From NCBI RefSeq assembly GCF_014203425.1, contig NZ_JACHJC010000001.1, positions 1,426,001-1,490,000 of the forward strand: 64,000 nucleotides of DNA. The letters run 5' to 3'. Of this stretch, positions 1 through 8,101 are shown piece after piece. Position 1 is the first letter of the stretch; the number at the start of each line of letters is the position of its first letter. The position numbers were made by a program, and so were the translations under genes. Under the pieces are notes generated by a model. The model searched no databases and was not told the DNA's origin. It saw nothing but the letters and a program-made list of their open reading frames with translations. Source of the DNA: Micromonospora echinospora. Its GTDB lineage: Bacteria; Actinomycetota; Actinomycetes; Mycobacteriales; Micromonosporaceae.

Positions 1-107
1 ATCACCAGCAGCGCGGTCAGGCCGCCCAGCGCCGCGAGCACGGCGAGGTCGCGCCGGGCCGCGGGGACCCGACGCAGCAGACGCGGGTCGAACGGGCGGC
101 GGCTCAC
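1..107 (-). CDS. cydD: CydD, N-terminal fragment (thiol-reductant ABC exporter subunit)
   Basis: Only the first 35 codons lie in the window. They read MSRRPFDPRLLRRVPAARRD followed by a hydrophobic stretch, the usual start of actinobacterial CydD, the membrane/ATPase half of the CydDC exporter needed to assemble cytochrome bd. The GTG start overlaps the cydB stop as GTGA, so translation is probably coupled. The assignment rests mainly on this short N-terminus and on position directly after cydAB; a CydDC fusion cannot be excluded because the rest lies outside. Confidence 0.75.
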   Translation of the reverse strand, partial: MSRRPFDPRLLRRVPAARRDLAVLAALGGLTALLV

Positions 108-1111
108 CAGTACACCGGTGCCCTGCCGTCGATCCGTCCCCGGAACACCCACCAGCACATCGCCTGAAAGCCTAGTAGGGCCGGCACGAGCGGTAACGCG
201 AGCCATCCCAACAGTGCCAGCGTCGGTCGGCTGGCGGCCGCCTCGGCCACCGTCAGCGAGGCCGCCGGATCGGTGGTGGAGACCAGGATCCGGGGCCAGA
301 GCGCGGCCCCGACCAGCGGCGCGGGCAGCGCCAGCGCCGTCGCGGTCGCGGCGAAGGCGATCCCGGCCCGGCCCCGCCGCAGCGCCGCGCGGGCCGCCAG
401 CAGCGCCGCCACGAGCGCCAACGGCAGGAGTACGGCCACAGCCGGGCGCGCCACCGCGGCGCGTACCCGGTCGGAGAGCACGCCCAGGACGGTGGCCGAG
501 GCGACGGCGACGAGCGCGGCGGGCACCAGGCCGCTCGCCAGCCGGGCCAGGGCGGAGGCGTCGGCGGCCGGCAGCCGCAGCGTGAGGAATGTCGCACCGT
601 GCACCGCTACCAGCGCCAGCAGGGCCAGCGCGGCGGCGGCGACGAACGGGGTGGCGAGATGACCGGCACCGACCACGTGCCCGTCCGCGCCGAGCGGCAC
701 GCCCTGGAGCAGCCCGCCGAGCACCGCGCCCCAGCCCAGCGCGGCCAGCACGCTGCCGACCACCACCACCCGGCCCCAGCCGGCGCGGGCCGCCTCGGAG
801 GCGGGCCGGCTGCGCAACTGCACCCCGGCGGTCACCAGCACCACCCCGGTCAGCGCGGCGAGTACCGCCGGGTAGAAGCCGGAGAGCAGCTCGCCCTCCA
901 GACGGGGGAACGCGCCGAACAGGATGCCGACGGCGGCCACGAGCCAGACCTCGTTGCCGAGGAAGAACGGCCCGAGCGCGGTGAGCGTGGCCCGGGGTCC
1001 CGGCGCCGGGGCGCGCCGGGCCAGCAGCAGGCCGACGCCGTAGTCGTAGCCGCCGAGCACGAGGTACGTGGCGAAGAAGAGGCCGAGCAGGGCGTACCAG
1101 GCGAGTTCCAC
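104..1111 (-). CDS. cydB: Cytochrome bd ubiquinol/menaquinol oxidase subunit II
   Basis: This is the integral-membrane partner of CydA in the bd-type terminal oxidase, which reduces O2 to water with quinol electrons and works at low oxygen. The 335-residue protein is almost wholly hydrophobic, with about nine membrane segments. It carries the family motif GGYDYGVGLLL near residue 20 and GNEVWLVAAVG near residue 52. The GTG start is 12 nt downstream of the cydA stop, and the end overlaps the cydD start by 4 nt, giving a cydA-cydB-cydD operon. Length is normal for actinobacterial CydB. Confidence 0.95.
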   Translation of the reverse strand: MELAWYALLGLFFATYLVLGGYDYGVGLLLARRAPAPGPRATLTALGPFFLGNEVWLVAAVGILFGAFPRLEGELLSGFYPAVLAALTGVVLVTAGVQLRSRPASEAARAGWGRVVVVGSVLAALGWGAVLGGLLQGVPLGADGHVVGAGHLATPFVAAAALALLALVAVHGATFLTLRLPAADASALARLASGLVPAALVAVASATVLGVLSDRVRAAVARPAVAVLLPLALVAALLAARAALRRGRAGIAFAATATALALPAPLVGAALWPRILVSTTDPAASLTVAEAAASRPTLALLGWLALPLVPALLGFQAMCWWVFRGRIDGRAPVYW

Positions 1112-1123
1112 GGGCGGGCTCCC

Positions 1124-2371
1124 TCAGACGAGCACGGGCTGGTGGCGGGGGTCGGTGTCGGGCGCGGGCGGGCGGCCGAGGGCGGGGTCGTGCGCCCCGC
1201 GTGCGGCGTGCCGGGCCAGCAGCGTCCAGTTGGTCACCGCGAGCGCGCCGAGCAGGAGGCTGAACCCGATCAGCGAGGCGAGCATCAGGGCGGGCGAGAC
1301 CGGTGACACGGCCTGCGCGGTGGGCAGCAGCCCGTACGCCGCCCAGGGCTGGCGGCCCACCTCGCGGGCGATCCAGCCGAGCAGCATCGCCACGAACGGC
1401 AGCGGCAGGCCGAGCAGGATCAGCCAGAGCGGGAACCGCAGCCGGATGATCCAGTCGCGCCAGAGCAGCGGCAGCAGGAGCCAGACGGCGCCCAGCCCGA
1501 AGCCGATCAGGATCATGAAGCCGAGACCGACATTGGAGAGCACCGGCGGATCCCAGTCGCCGGGGCCGAACCGCGCGGTCCAGTCGGCGACGAGCGCGTC
1601 GCGGTCCGGGCCGCCGCCGAACTTGGTCGGCTGGACCTGCGTGACCGGCCCGAACTGGGCGAAGCCGAAGCCCTGGAGCAGGCTGACCGAGAGCGCCGCG
1701 GTGATCAGGCCGAGCCGCAGCGAGGTGCGGAACAGGGCGAAGTCGGGGGTACGCCGCAGCAGGTGCCAGGCGCTGACCGCGGCCATCAGCAGGCCGCCGG
1801 TGACCAGGCTCGCCGAGACGACGTGGCCGAACGCCATGCCGAACGTGGGATTGGTGAGCAGCGCGCCGAAGTCGGTGAGGTGGGCGACGCCGTCGCGGAC
1901 CTCGTACCCGACCGGGTTCTGCAGCCAGGCGTTCGCCACCATGATCCAGAACGCCGAGGCGTACGCGGTGATCGCCACGCCCCAGAGCAGCGCCAGGTGT
2001 ACGCCGCGCCGCAGCCGGTGCCACCCGAAGATCCACATGCCGAGGAACGTGGACTCCAGGAAGAACGCGACGAGCGTCTCGATGGCCAGCGGCGCCCCGA
2101 ACACGTTGCCGACGTAGCGCGACAGCCCGCTCCAGTTCAGCCCGAACTGGAACTCCATCACGATGCCGGTGGCGATGCCGAGCACGTAGTTGATCACGTA
2201 GAGCTGACCCCAGAACCGGGTCAGCCGCTCGTACACCGGCTTGCCGGTCAGGAAGCCGGCCGTCTGCAGGCCGACCAGGAGTGTGACCAGGCCGAGCGTG
2301 ACCGCCACGAACAGAAAGTGGATCGAGGTGGTGGTGGCGAACTGGAGGCGGGCGAGGAGCAGCGGGTCCAC
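1124..2371 (-). CDS. cydA: Cytochrome bd oxidase subunit I
   Basis: This is the haem- and quinol-binding subunit of cytochrome bd oxidase in the cytoplasmic membrane. I chose the GTG at 2371 (VDPLLLARLQFATTTS...) rather than an ATG 13 codons upstream, because GGGAGGA lies about 6 nt before it and the protein then begins as the family does. The product is 415 aa. His18 aligns with the haem ligand His19 of E. coli CydA, His183 lies near the expected second His, and the signature GRQPW is at 339-343. The quinol-loop region is short, as in other actinobacteria. It is first in the operon and lies behind two palindromes at 2403-2430. Confidence 0.95.
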   Translation of the reverse strand: MDPLLLARLQFATTTSIHFLFVAVTLGLVTLLVGLQTAGFLTGKPVYERLTRFWGQLYVINYVLGIATGIVMEFQFGLNWSGLSRYVGNVFGAPLAIETLVAFFLESTFLGMWIFGWHRLRRGVHLALLWGVAITAYASAFWIMVANAWLQNPVGYEVRDGVAHLTDFGALLTNPTFGMAFGHVVSASLVTGGLLMAAVSAWHLLRRTPDFALFRTSLRLGLITAALSVSLLQGFGFAQFGPVTQVQPTKFGGGPDRDALVADWTARFGPGDWDPPVLSNVGLGFMILIGFGLGAVWLLLPLLWRDWIIRLRFPLWLILLGLPLPFVAMLLGWIAREVGRQPWAAYGLLPTAQAVSPVSPALMLASLIGFSLLLGALAVTNWTLLARHAARGAHDPALGRPPAPDTDPRHQPVLV

Positions 2372-2402
2372 GGACGTCCTCCCACAGGTTGGCTTCCTTG
2401 TC

Positions 2403-2430
2403 GTAGCCAAGCTACACGTAGCGGCGCTAC
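2403..2430. promoter_or_regulatory. Twin operator upstream of cydA
   Basis: Two perfect palindromes of the same design stand 15 bp apart centre to centre: GTAGC-CAA-GCTAC (2403-2415) and GTAGC-GGC-GCTAC (2418-2430). They lie 32-59 bp upstream of the cydA start, where a repressor would block transcription. The identical arms (GTAGC-N3-GCTAC) point to one dimeric regulator binding twice. Which regulator is unknown; the adjacent BlaI-type protein is one candidate, but the site at its own promoter has different arms (CTACC/GGTAG). Confidence 0.6.
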
Positions 2431-2473
2431 CTATGACGACGCGTGAACCCTGAGAAGTCCCGTAGGGGGCCGG

Positions 2474-3379
2474 TCAGCTCAGGAACAGGGCGAACGGCAG
2501 GGAGACGAGCGTGCCGGCGACGGCCAGCGCCATCGCGCCGAGCACGCGCGGCGGGCGGTCCGCGACGAGCAGCCGCTGCACCCGTACGTCCAGGTCGCGG
2601 TCGCCGAGACCGAGCGTGCCGGCCGGTTGGACCCGGTGCTCGGCGGCGGCGAACCGGCGCAGCGCGCCCGCGAGCGGCGCGTCCGCGTGCAACTCCCGGG
2701 CCTTGTCGTCGGCGCGCATCTCGACCAGCAACGCCACCCGCGCGTGCGCCTCGCGCACCCACCGGAACCAGGGCAGCGCCCGGCACAGCGCGGTGAACGG
2801 CAGCAGCACCAGATCGTGCCGTTCCTGCGCGTGCGCCCGCTCGTGCGTGAGCACCGCCGCCAGCTCGGCCGGGTCGAGCAGGTCGAGCGTGCCCGCGCTC
2901 ACCACCACCCGGGGCCGCACCCCGGGCAGGCAGTACGCGGCAGCGCTCGGATGGTCGAGCACCAGCGCGCCGGGCACCGTCGGGTCACGCCGGGCCACCA
3001 GGTGCAGCAGCTCGCGGTGCCGGCGCTGGGCGCGTACCGCGCCGTGCAGGCTGCGTACCGTCGTGGTGAGCAGCACCGCGCCGATGCCGAGACCGACGCC
3101 GACCAGGCTGAGGTGCACCGCGCCCACACCGGCCGGCAGCGTGCCGTGGGCCAGGTCGCTGACGAGGGCCACCAGCGCCCACCCGGTCGCCCGGTCGTAG
3201 ACGTCGAGGCCCAGCGCCATCGGCAGCCCCATGGCCGACAGGCCGAGCGCCAGCCCGACCGCCTGCCAGCACAGGATCGCCACCCGGGGCGCGCGCCACG
3301 TCCAGCGCGCGGCGGCGAGGACCTGCGCCGTCAGCCAGCAGGCCAGAATGGTCGCGGCGAAGTGCAGGGCGTACGCCAC
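2474..3379 (-). CDS. M56 (BlaR1-type) membrane metallopeptidase
   Basis: The 301-residue protein has hydrophobic segments near residues 1-25, 35-55, 85-110 and at the C-terminus, and a zinc-protease motif HERAH at 179-183. This is the M56 family, whose BlaR1/MecR1 members cleave or inactivate a BlaI-type repressor after sensing a signal. No C-terminal penicillin-binding sensor domain follows, so a beta-lactam signal should not be assumed. It starts 9 bp after the BlaI-type gene and is almost certainly co-transcribed with it. Confidence 0.88.
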   Translation of the reverse strand: MAYALHFAATILACWLTAQVLAAARWTWRAPRVAILCWQAVGLALGLSAMGLPMALGLDVYDRATGWALVALVSDLAHGTLPAGVGAVHLSLVGVGLGIGAVLLTTTVRSLHGAVRAQRRHRELLHLVARRDPTVPGALVLDHPSAAAYCLPGVRPRVVVSAGTLDLLDPAELAAVLTHERAHAQERHDLVLLPFTALCRALPWFRWVREAHARVALLVEMRADDKARELHADAPLAGALRRFAAAEHRVQPAGTLGLGDRDLDVRVQRLLVADRPPRVLGAMALAVAGTLVSLPFALFLS

Positions 3380-3388
3380 GGCGGCCGC

Positions 3389-3847
3389 CTACCGGTCCGT
3401 CGCCTCGTCGAGCGCCGGCCGACCGGGCCGGGGGTCCTCGATCCGGCCGGTCGGACCGTCCTCGACGGTCGCGGGGTCGGTGGCCCCGGCCTCGGCGCCG
3501 AGCGCGGCGCGGAGCACGTCCGCCTCCGTGCCGGTGACCGAGCGGGCGAAGCGTACGAGCGCGGCGTCCCGGCTACCGCCGAGGTCGAGGGCTTCGAGCA
3601 TGAGCTGGGCGATGTACGCCTCGCGGGTGGCGGCGGGGCGGTAACGCCAGGCGCGGCCTTCGCGTTCACGCTGCACCATGCCCTTGCCGGCGAGCCGGTC
3701 GAGCACCGTCATCACGGTGGTGTAAGCGAGTTCCCGCCCGTCCAGGGCGTCGGCGACCTCGCGCACCGTCACACCGCCCGAGGCGGCTGGTGCCGCGTCC
3801 CACAGCACGTCCATCACCGCACGCTCAAGGTCCCCCAGCCGAGTCAC
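3389..3847 (-). CDS. BlaI/MecI/CopY-family transcriptional repressor
   Basis: This 152-aa protein has the winged-helix of the BlaI family (MTRLGDLERAVMDVLWDA..., then TVREVADALDGRELAYTTVMTVLDRLAGKGMV) over residues 1-75 and a helical C-terminal dimerisation part. It forms the standard regulator/protease pair with the M56 gene downstream. The GTG start is preceded by TAGGAT with a 6-nt gap, as for a leaderless message. A palindrome overlapping that box suggests autoregulation. Target genes beyond its own operon are not shown by the sequence. Confidence 0.92.
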   Translation of the reverse strand: MTRLGDLERAVMDVLWDAAPAASGGVTVREVADALDGRELAYTTVMTVLDRLAGKGMVQREREGRAWRYRPAATREAYIAQLMLEALDLGGSRDAALVRFARSVTGTEADVLRAALGAEAGATDPATVEDGPTGRIEDPRPGRPALDEATDR

Positions 3848-3853
3848 CCGTCA

Positions 3854-3869
3854 ATCCTACCCCCGGTAG
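3854..3869 (-). promoter_or_regulatory. blaI-type gene promoter with autoregulatory operator
   Basis: On the minus strand TAGGAT (3854-3859) lies 6 nt before the GTG, a typical actinobacterial -10 for leaderless transcription. The inverted repeat CTACC-CCC-GGTAG (3857-3869) overlaps it, so a bound dimer would occlude the promoter. BlaI-family repressors generally control their own operon, hence the inference. Confidence 0.5.
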
Positions 3870-3899
3870 TAGATCCCCTCCGCCGGCCCGGTGCCCCTC

Positions 3900-4700
3900 C
3901 CTGGTCAGCACCAGCTCGGGGAGGTGGTGCTGTCCGGGGCCGGTTGATGCAGCCACTTCGGGGAGATGGTGTCGATCTTGCTCGTCCCGGGTGTGTGCCC
4001 CGGTGAGATCAACACCGGTTCGGCGAGGTGGTGCCGTCCCGGGCCGCTCGATGCAGCCACTTCGCGGAGCTGGGCGTTGATCTTGCCGACTGGGGGTCCG
4101 GGCTGCTTCCCGGGAAACCGGTGTCGACCTTGCCACGGTCGGATGGGCACCCGTCGGCAAGATCCACGCCAGTTCGGGGACGTGGCGCTGTCCTGGGTCG
4201 GTCGATGTAGCCACTTCGGCGTGCTGGTGTTGATCTTGCCTGTCCCGGGTAGGCGCCCGCGGGTGAGGTCAACACCGGCTCGGGGAGGTGGTGTCGTCCA
4301 AGGCTTGTTGGTGCAGCCACTTCAGGGGCGGGTGTTGATTTGCTGGCTTCGGGCGGGCGTCGGGGCAAGGTCCAGAGCGCTTCGGGGGTCTGGTGTTGAT
4401 TCTGCTGATCCGGGCGAGCGCCCCGGGCAAGGTTCAGCACCAGCTCGGGAGGGCTGGCGGTGTTCGAGGCGGCTTGATGCAGCCACCTCGCCGTGCTGGT
4501 GCTGACCTTGCTGGTCGGGGGTGGGGTGTTGGGGGCAAGGTCAACACCGGCTCGGGGAGGTGGTGCTGTCCAGGGCTGGTTGATGTGGCCACATCGGGGA
4601 ACTGGTGTTGATCTTGCTCGTTCGGGGGTGGGATCGACACCAGCTCGGGGAAGTGCGGGAATGGGAAGTGGCGGCCACCCGGGTGGGTGCCGCCACTTCG
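3900..4700. repeat. Array of imperfect hairpin repeats, no gene
   Basis: This roughly 0.8-kb stretch carries no credible gene. It is built from degenerate copies of three modules: GTGTTGATCTTGC and its inverted partner GCAAGGTCAACACC, the block CTCGGGGAGGTGGTG, and GATGCAGCCACTTCG. The last module recurs six times, starting near 3946, 4050, 4204, 4310, 4476 and 4582, so spacing alternates between about 105 and 154-166 bp. Most units can fold because the GTGTTGATC and GATCAACAC arms face each other. Short ORFs across it arise from the repeats. Function is unknown. Confidence 0.75.
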
Positions 4701-4722
4701 GGCCGGACTGGACTGCCGTCGG

Positions 4723-5547
4723 TCAGACGCCCTTGGGGTGCCAGACCGTCTTGGTCTCCAGCAGCGTGGTCATCCGGGTGACGCCGGGGTCGGCATGCCA
4801 GTCGTGGTCGGCCGGGGCCGGCCGCAGCACCCGCTTGAGGTTCTCCGCGGCCTTGACCTCCAGGTCGGCGGCCAGCTCGGCGTCGGCGACGCCGGTCAGG
4901 TCGATGGCGTTGACGTCCATGTGCGAGGCGAGCGTCGGCACGGTCTCGGTCAGCCGGCCGGTGAGGATGTTGACCACCCCGCCGGGCAGGTCGGAGGTGG
5001 CGAGCACCTCTGCCAGCGTCACCGCCGCCAGCGGCTCGGCCGGGGAGGCGGCCACCACCACCGTGTTGCCGGTGACGATCGCCGGGGCGATCACGCTCAC
5101 CAGGCCGAGCAGCGCCGGCGTCTCGGGGGCCACCACCGCCGCCACGCCCGTGGGCTCCGGCGCGGACAGGTTGAAGTACGGGCCGGCCACCGGGTTCGCG
5201 CCGCCGTACACCTGGGCGATCTTGTCGGACCAGCCCGCGTACCAGACCCAGCGGTCGATCGCCGCGTCCACCTCGTCGGCCGGGACGCCCAGGGCGACGA
5301 ACTGCTCGCGGCGGCCCTCCAGCATCTCGGCGACCCGGTAGAGGATCTGACCCCTGTTGTACGCGGTCGCCCCGGCCCAGCCCTTCACCGCGGCGCGGGC
5401 GGCCACTACCGCGTCCCGCGCGTCCTTCCGGGAGGCAAGAGACACGTTCGCCGATTGCACGAGATACGACCGTCCCGACTCGCTGCGCGGGAACTTCCCG
5501 CCGATGAAGAGCTTGTACGTCTTGCGTACCGCGACCCGCTCAGACAT
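4723..5547 (-). CDS. Half-size aldehyde dehydrogenase-like protein, catalytically incomplete
   Basis: The 274-aa product matches the NAD-binding half of the aldehyde dehydrogenase superfamily (VAAVVAPETPALLG..., GNTVVVAASPAEPLAAVTLAEVL, GGVVNILTG) and stops before the catalytic-Cys half. The oxyanion Asn of PWN is replaced (APE), and the cofactor-binding Lys of LKPAE is replaced by Ala. It should therefore not be an active dehydrogenase alone. The ATG start overlaps the end of the full-length dehydrogenase by 8 bp (ATGTCTGA). Lengths and order resemble the two domains of ALDH16 proteins, whose second domain lacks the catalytic Cys. A partner or structural role is the best guess. Confidence 0.8.
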   Translation of the reverse strand: MSERVAVRKTYKLFIGGKFPRSESGRSYLVQSANVSLASRKDARDAVVAARAAVKGWAGATAYNRGQILYRVAEMLEGRREQFVALGVPADEVDAAIDRWVWYAGWSDKIAQVYGGANPVAGPYFNLSAPEPTGVAAVVAPETPALLGLVSVIAPAIVTGNTVVVAASPAEPLAAVTLAEVLATSDLPGGVVNILTGRLTETVPTLASHMDVNAIDLTGVADAELAADLEVKAAENLKRVLRPAPADHDWHADPGVTRMTTLLETKTVWHPKGV

Positions 5548-6970
5548 TGAGGTACCCCTCCAGCCCGTGCCGGCCGCCCTCGCGACCGTAGCCCGACTCC
5601 TTGTAGCCGCCGAACGGCGAGGTCGGGTCGAACTTGTTGAACGTGTTGGCCCACACCACGCCCGCGCGCAGCCGGTCGGCCAGCCACAGGATCCGGGAGC
5701 CCTTGTCGGTCCAGATCCCGGCCGACAGCCCGTACGGCGTGTTGTTGGCCTTTTCGACGGCCTCCGCCGGGGTGCGGAACGTGAGCACGGACAGCACCGG
5801 GCCGAAGATCTCCTCGCGGGCGATCCGGTGCGCCTGGGTGACGCCGGTGAAGATGGTCGGCGCGAACCAGAAGCCGCGCTCGGGCAGCTCGCACGGCGGC
5901 GACCAGCGCTCCGCGCCCTCGGCGGACCCGGCGTCGGACAGCTCCCGGATGCGGGCGAGCTGCGCGGCCGAGTTGATCGCGCCGACGTCGGTGTTCTTGT
6001 CCAGCGGGTCACCGACGCGAAGCTGGGCCATCCGGCGCTTGAGTGACTCCAGCACCCGGTCGGCCACCGACTCCTGCACCAGCAGGCGGGAACCGGCGCA
6101 GCAGACGTGCCCCTGGTTGAAGAAGATGCCGTTGACGATCCCCTCGACGGCCTGGTCGATCGGGGCGTCGTCGAAGACGATGTTCGCGGCCTTGCCGCCC
6201 AGCTCCAGCGTGAGCTTCTTGCGGGTGCCGGCCACCGCGCGGGCGATGGCGCGGCCGACCTCGGTGGATCCGGTGAACGCGACCTTGTCCACGCCCGGGT
6301 GCTCGACCAGCGCGCGGCCGGTGTCGCCCGCGCCGGTGACAATGTTCACCACACCGGCGGGCAGGTCGGCCTGCTGGCAGATCTCGGCGAACAGCAGCGC
6401 GGTGAGCGGGGTGGTCTCGGCCGGCTTGAGCACCACTGTGTTGCCGGCGGCCAGTGCCGGGGCGATCTTCCACGCCAGCATCAGCAGCGGGAAGTTCCAC
6501 GGGATGACCTGCGCGGCCACGCCAAGAGGCCTCGGGCTCGCCCCGAAGCCGGCGTGCTCCAGCTTGTCCGCCCAGCCCGCGTAGTAGAAGAAGTGCGCGG
6601 CGACCAGCGGCAGGTCGACGTCGCGGGACTCCTTGATCGGCTTGCCGTTGTCCAGCGACTCCAGCACCGCCAGCTCGCGCGAGCGCTCCTGGATGATCCG
6701 GGCGATCCGGAACAGGTACTTGGCCCGGTCCCGGCCCGGCATCGGACCCCACACCTTCTCGTACGCGGTCCGCGCCGCACGGACGGCGCGGTCCACGTCC
6801 TCCTCGCCGGCCTCGGCGATCTCGGCCAGCACCTCCTCGGAGGCGGGGTTCACCGACTTGAAGCTGCCGCCGGCGGCCGGGTCGACGAACGCGCCGTCGA
6901 CGAAGAGTCCGTACGAGGGCTTGATGTCCACCACCGAGCGGGACTCGGGGGCGGGAGCGTATTCGAACAT
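5540..6970 (-). CDS. Aldehyde dehydrogenase (NAD-dependent), catalytically complete
   Basis: This 476-residue enzyme has every ALDH landmark: Asn159 in IPWNFP, Lys182 in LKPAE, Glu256 in LELGGK and the nucleophile Cys290 in FNQGHVCCAG. It should oxidise an aldehyde to the acid with NAD(P). Its place 5 nt after deoC suggests acetaldehyde from deoxyribose-5-phosphate cleavage as a likely substrate (inference from context). The 3' end overlaps the half-size ALDH gene, with which it probably acts; together they equal one ALDH16-sized protein. Confidence 0.9.
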   Translation of the reverse strand: MFEYAPAPESRSVVDIKPSYGLFVDGAFVDPAAGGSFKSVNPASEEVLAEIAEAGEEDVDRAVRAARTAYEKVWGPMPGRDRAKYLFRIARIIQERSRELAVLESLDNGKPIKESRDVDLPLVAAHFFYYAGWADKLEHAGFGASPRPLGVAAQVIPWNFPLLMLAWKIAPALAAGNTVVLKPAETTPLTALLFAEICQQADLPAGVVNIVTGAGDTGRALVEHPGVDKVAFTGSTEVGRAIARAVAGTRKKLTLELGGKAANIVFDDAPIDQAVEGIVNGIFFNQGHVCCAGSRLLVQESVADRVLESLKRRMAQLRVGDPLDKNTDVGAINSAAQLARIRELSDAGSAEGAERWSPPCELPERGFWFAPTIFTGVTQAHRIAREEIFGPVLSVLTFRTPAEAVEKANNTPYGLSAGIWTDKGSRILWLADRLRAGVVWANTFNKFDPTSPFGGYKESGYGREGGRHGLEGYLNV

Positions 6971-6975
6971 CGCGT

Positions 6976-7965
6976 TCAGTCCTGGGTGAAGTAGTCGGGG
7001 CCGGCGTAGACGCCGGTCGTCAGCTTGGTGCGCTGCATGAGCAGGTCGTTGAGCAGGCTCGACGCGCCGAACCGGAACCAGTCCGGGCTCAGCCAGTCGG
7101 CGCCGACTGTCTCGTTGACCATGACCAGGTACTTGATCGCGTCCTTTGTGGTCTTGATGCCGCCGGCCGGCTTGACGCCGACCTGCCGCCCGGTGGCGGC
7201 GCGGAAGTCGCGGACCGCCTCCAGCATCACCAGCGTCACCGGCAGGGTGGCCGCGACCGGGACCTTGCCGGTGGAGGTCTTGATGAAGTCGCCGCCGGCG
7301 AGCATGGCGAGCCAGGAGGCGCGCCGCACGTTGTCGTAGGTGGCCAGCTCACCGGTCTCCAGGATCACCTTGAGGTGGGCTGCCGGTCGCCCCTGGCGAC
7401 CGCCATCAGCAGAGCCGCAGGCCTCTTTGACCGCTTTGATCTCGTCGTAGACCTCGGCGTAGCGCCCGGCCAGGAACGCGCCCCGGTTGATCACCATGTC
7501 GATCTCGTCGGCGCCGGCCTCGACGGCGGCCCGGACGTCGGCGAGCTTGATCTCCAGCGGGGCCTGCCCGGACGGGAACGCGGTCGCCACGCTGGCCAGG
7601 TGCACACCGCTGCCGCGCAGCACCTCGGCCACGTACGGGACCATCGACGGGTAGACGCAGACGGCGCCGACGTGCGGGCAGCTCGGGTCGGCCGGGTCGG
7701 GGCGCAGCGCCTTCGCGGCCAGCGCCCGAACCTTGCCCGGCGTGTCAGCGCCTTCCAGGGTGGTCAGGTCGACCATCCGGATCGCCAGGTCGATCGCCTC
7801 GGCCTTCGCCGTGGTCTTGATGGAGCGGGTGCCGAGCTGTGCCGCCCGCTGCTCCGCGCCGACCTGGTCCACGCCGGGCAGGCCGTGCAGGAAGGTCCGC
7901 AGAGCGGTCTCGGATCGTCCCAGCTCGGAGAGATCCGACCGGGCCGACGTCGTTGTCGCCGTCAT
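6976..7965 (-). CDS. deoC: Deoxyribose-phosphate aldolase
   Basis: This enzyme cleaves 2-deoxyribose-5-phosphate to glyceraldehyde-3-phosphate and acetaldehyde in deoxynucleoside catabolism. The Schiff-base lysine is Lys229 in DFIKTSTGK and the second active-site lysine is Lys265 in VKPAGGIKT; the EIDMVIN motif holds the catalytic Asp. I chose the ATG because TACTAT lies 7 nt before it, as for a leaderless transcript; a GTG six codons upstream falls in that promoter. It heads an operon with two ALDH genes and is divergent from upp, another nucleobase-salvage gene. Confidence 0.95.
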   Translation of the reverse strand: MTATTTSARSDLSELGRSETALRTFLHGLPGVDQVGAEQRAAQLGTRSIKTTAKAEAIDLAIRMVDLTTLEGADTPGKVRALAAKALRPDPADPSCPHVGAVCVYPSMVPYVAEVLRGSGVHLASVATAFPSGQAPLEIKLADVRAAVEAGADEIDMVINRGAFLAGRYAEVYDEIKAVKEACGSADGGRQGRPAAHLKVILETGELATYDNVRRASWLAMLAGGDFIKTSTGKVPVAATLPVTLVMLEAVRDFRAATGRQVGVKPAGGIKTTKDAIKYLVMVNETVGADWLSPDWFRFGASSLLNDLLMQRTKLTTGVYAGPDYFTQD

Positions 7966-7972
7966 GCCCCGA

Positions 7973-8093
7973 ATAGTACGCACTCGCGAGTCCTGTGATC
8001 TTGGTCACGGTGAACGGGTTGCGAGCGTCGTACGTGAGCGGGGTCGCTGGTCGGGCCGCACCCACCGTGCGCCGGGTCGCGGGGCGGTAGGTT
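7973..8093. promoter_or_regulatory. Divergent deoC / upp promoters
   Basis: On the minus strand TACTAT (7973-7978) is 7 nt from the deoC ATG; on the plus strand TAGGTT (8088-8093) is 8 nt from the upp GTG. Both fit -10 boxes of leaderless mRNAs. No clear -35 was found for upp, and I saw no convincing operator between them. Confidence 0.5.
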
Positions 8094-8101
8094 GAGCGAT
8101 C

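Noticed and set aside
3900..4700. CRISPR-like array
   Set aside because: Units are long, degenerate and unevenly spaced, with no fixed 20-40-bp repeat and unique spacers, and no cas genes are near.
4723..6342. One long 539-codon reading frame across both aldehyde dehydrogenases
   Set aside because: Its first half is the antiphase reading of the full-length ALDH gene. Family motifs and the ATG at 5547 show that only the 3' half is real coding sequence.
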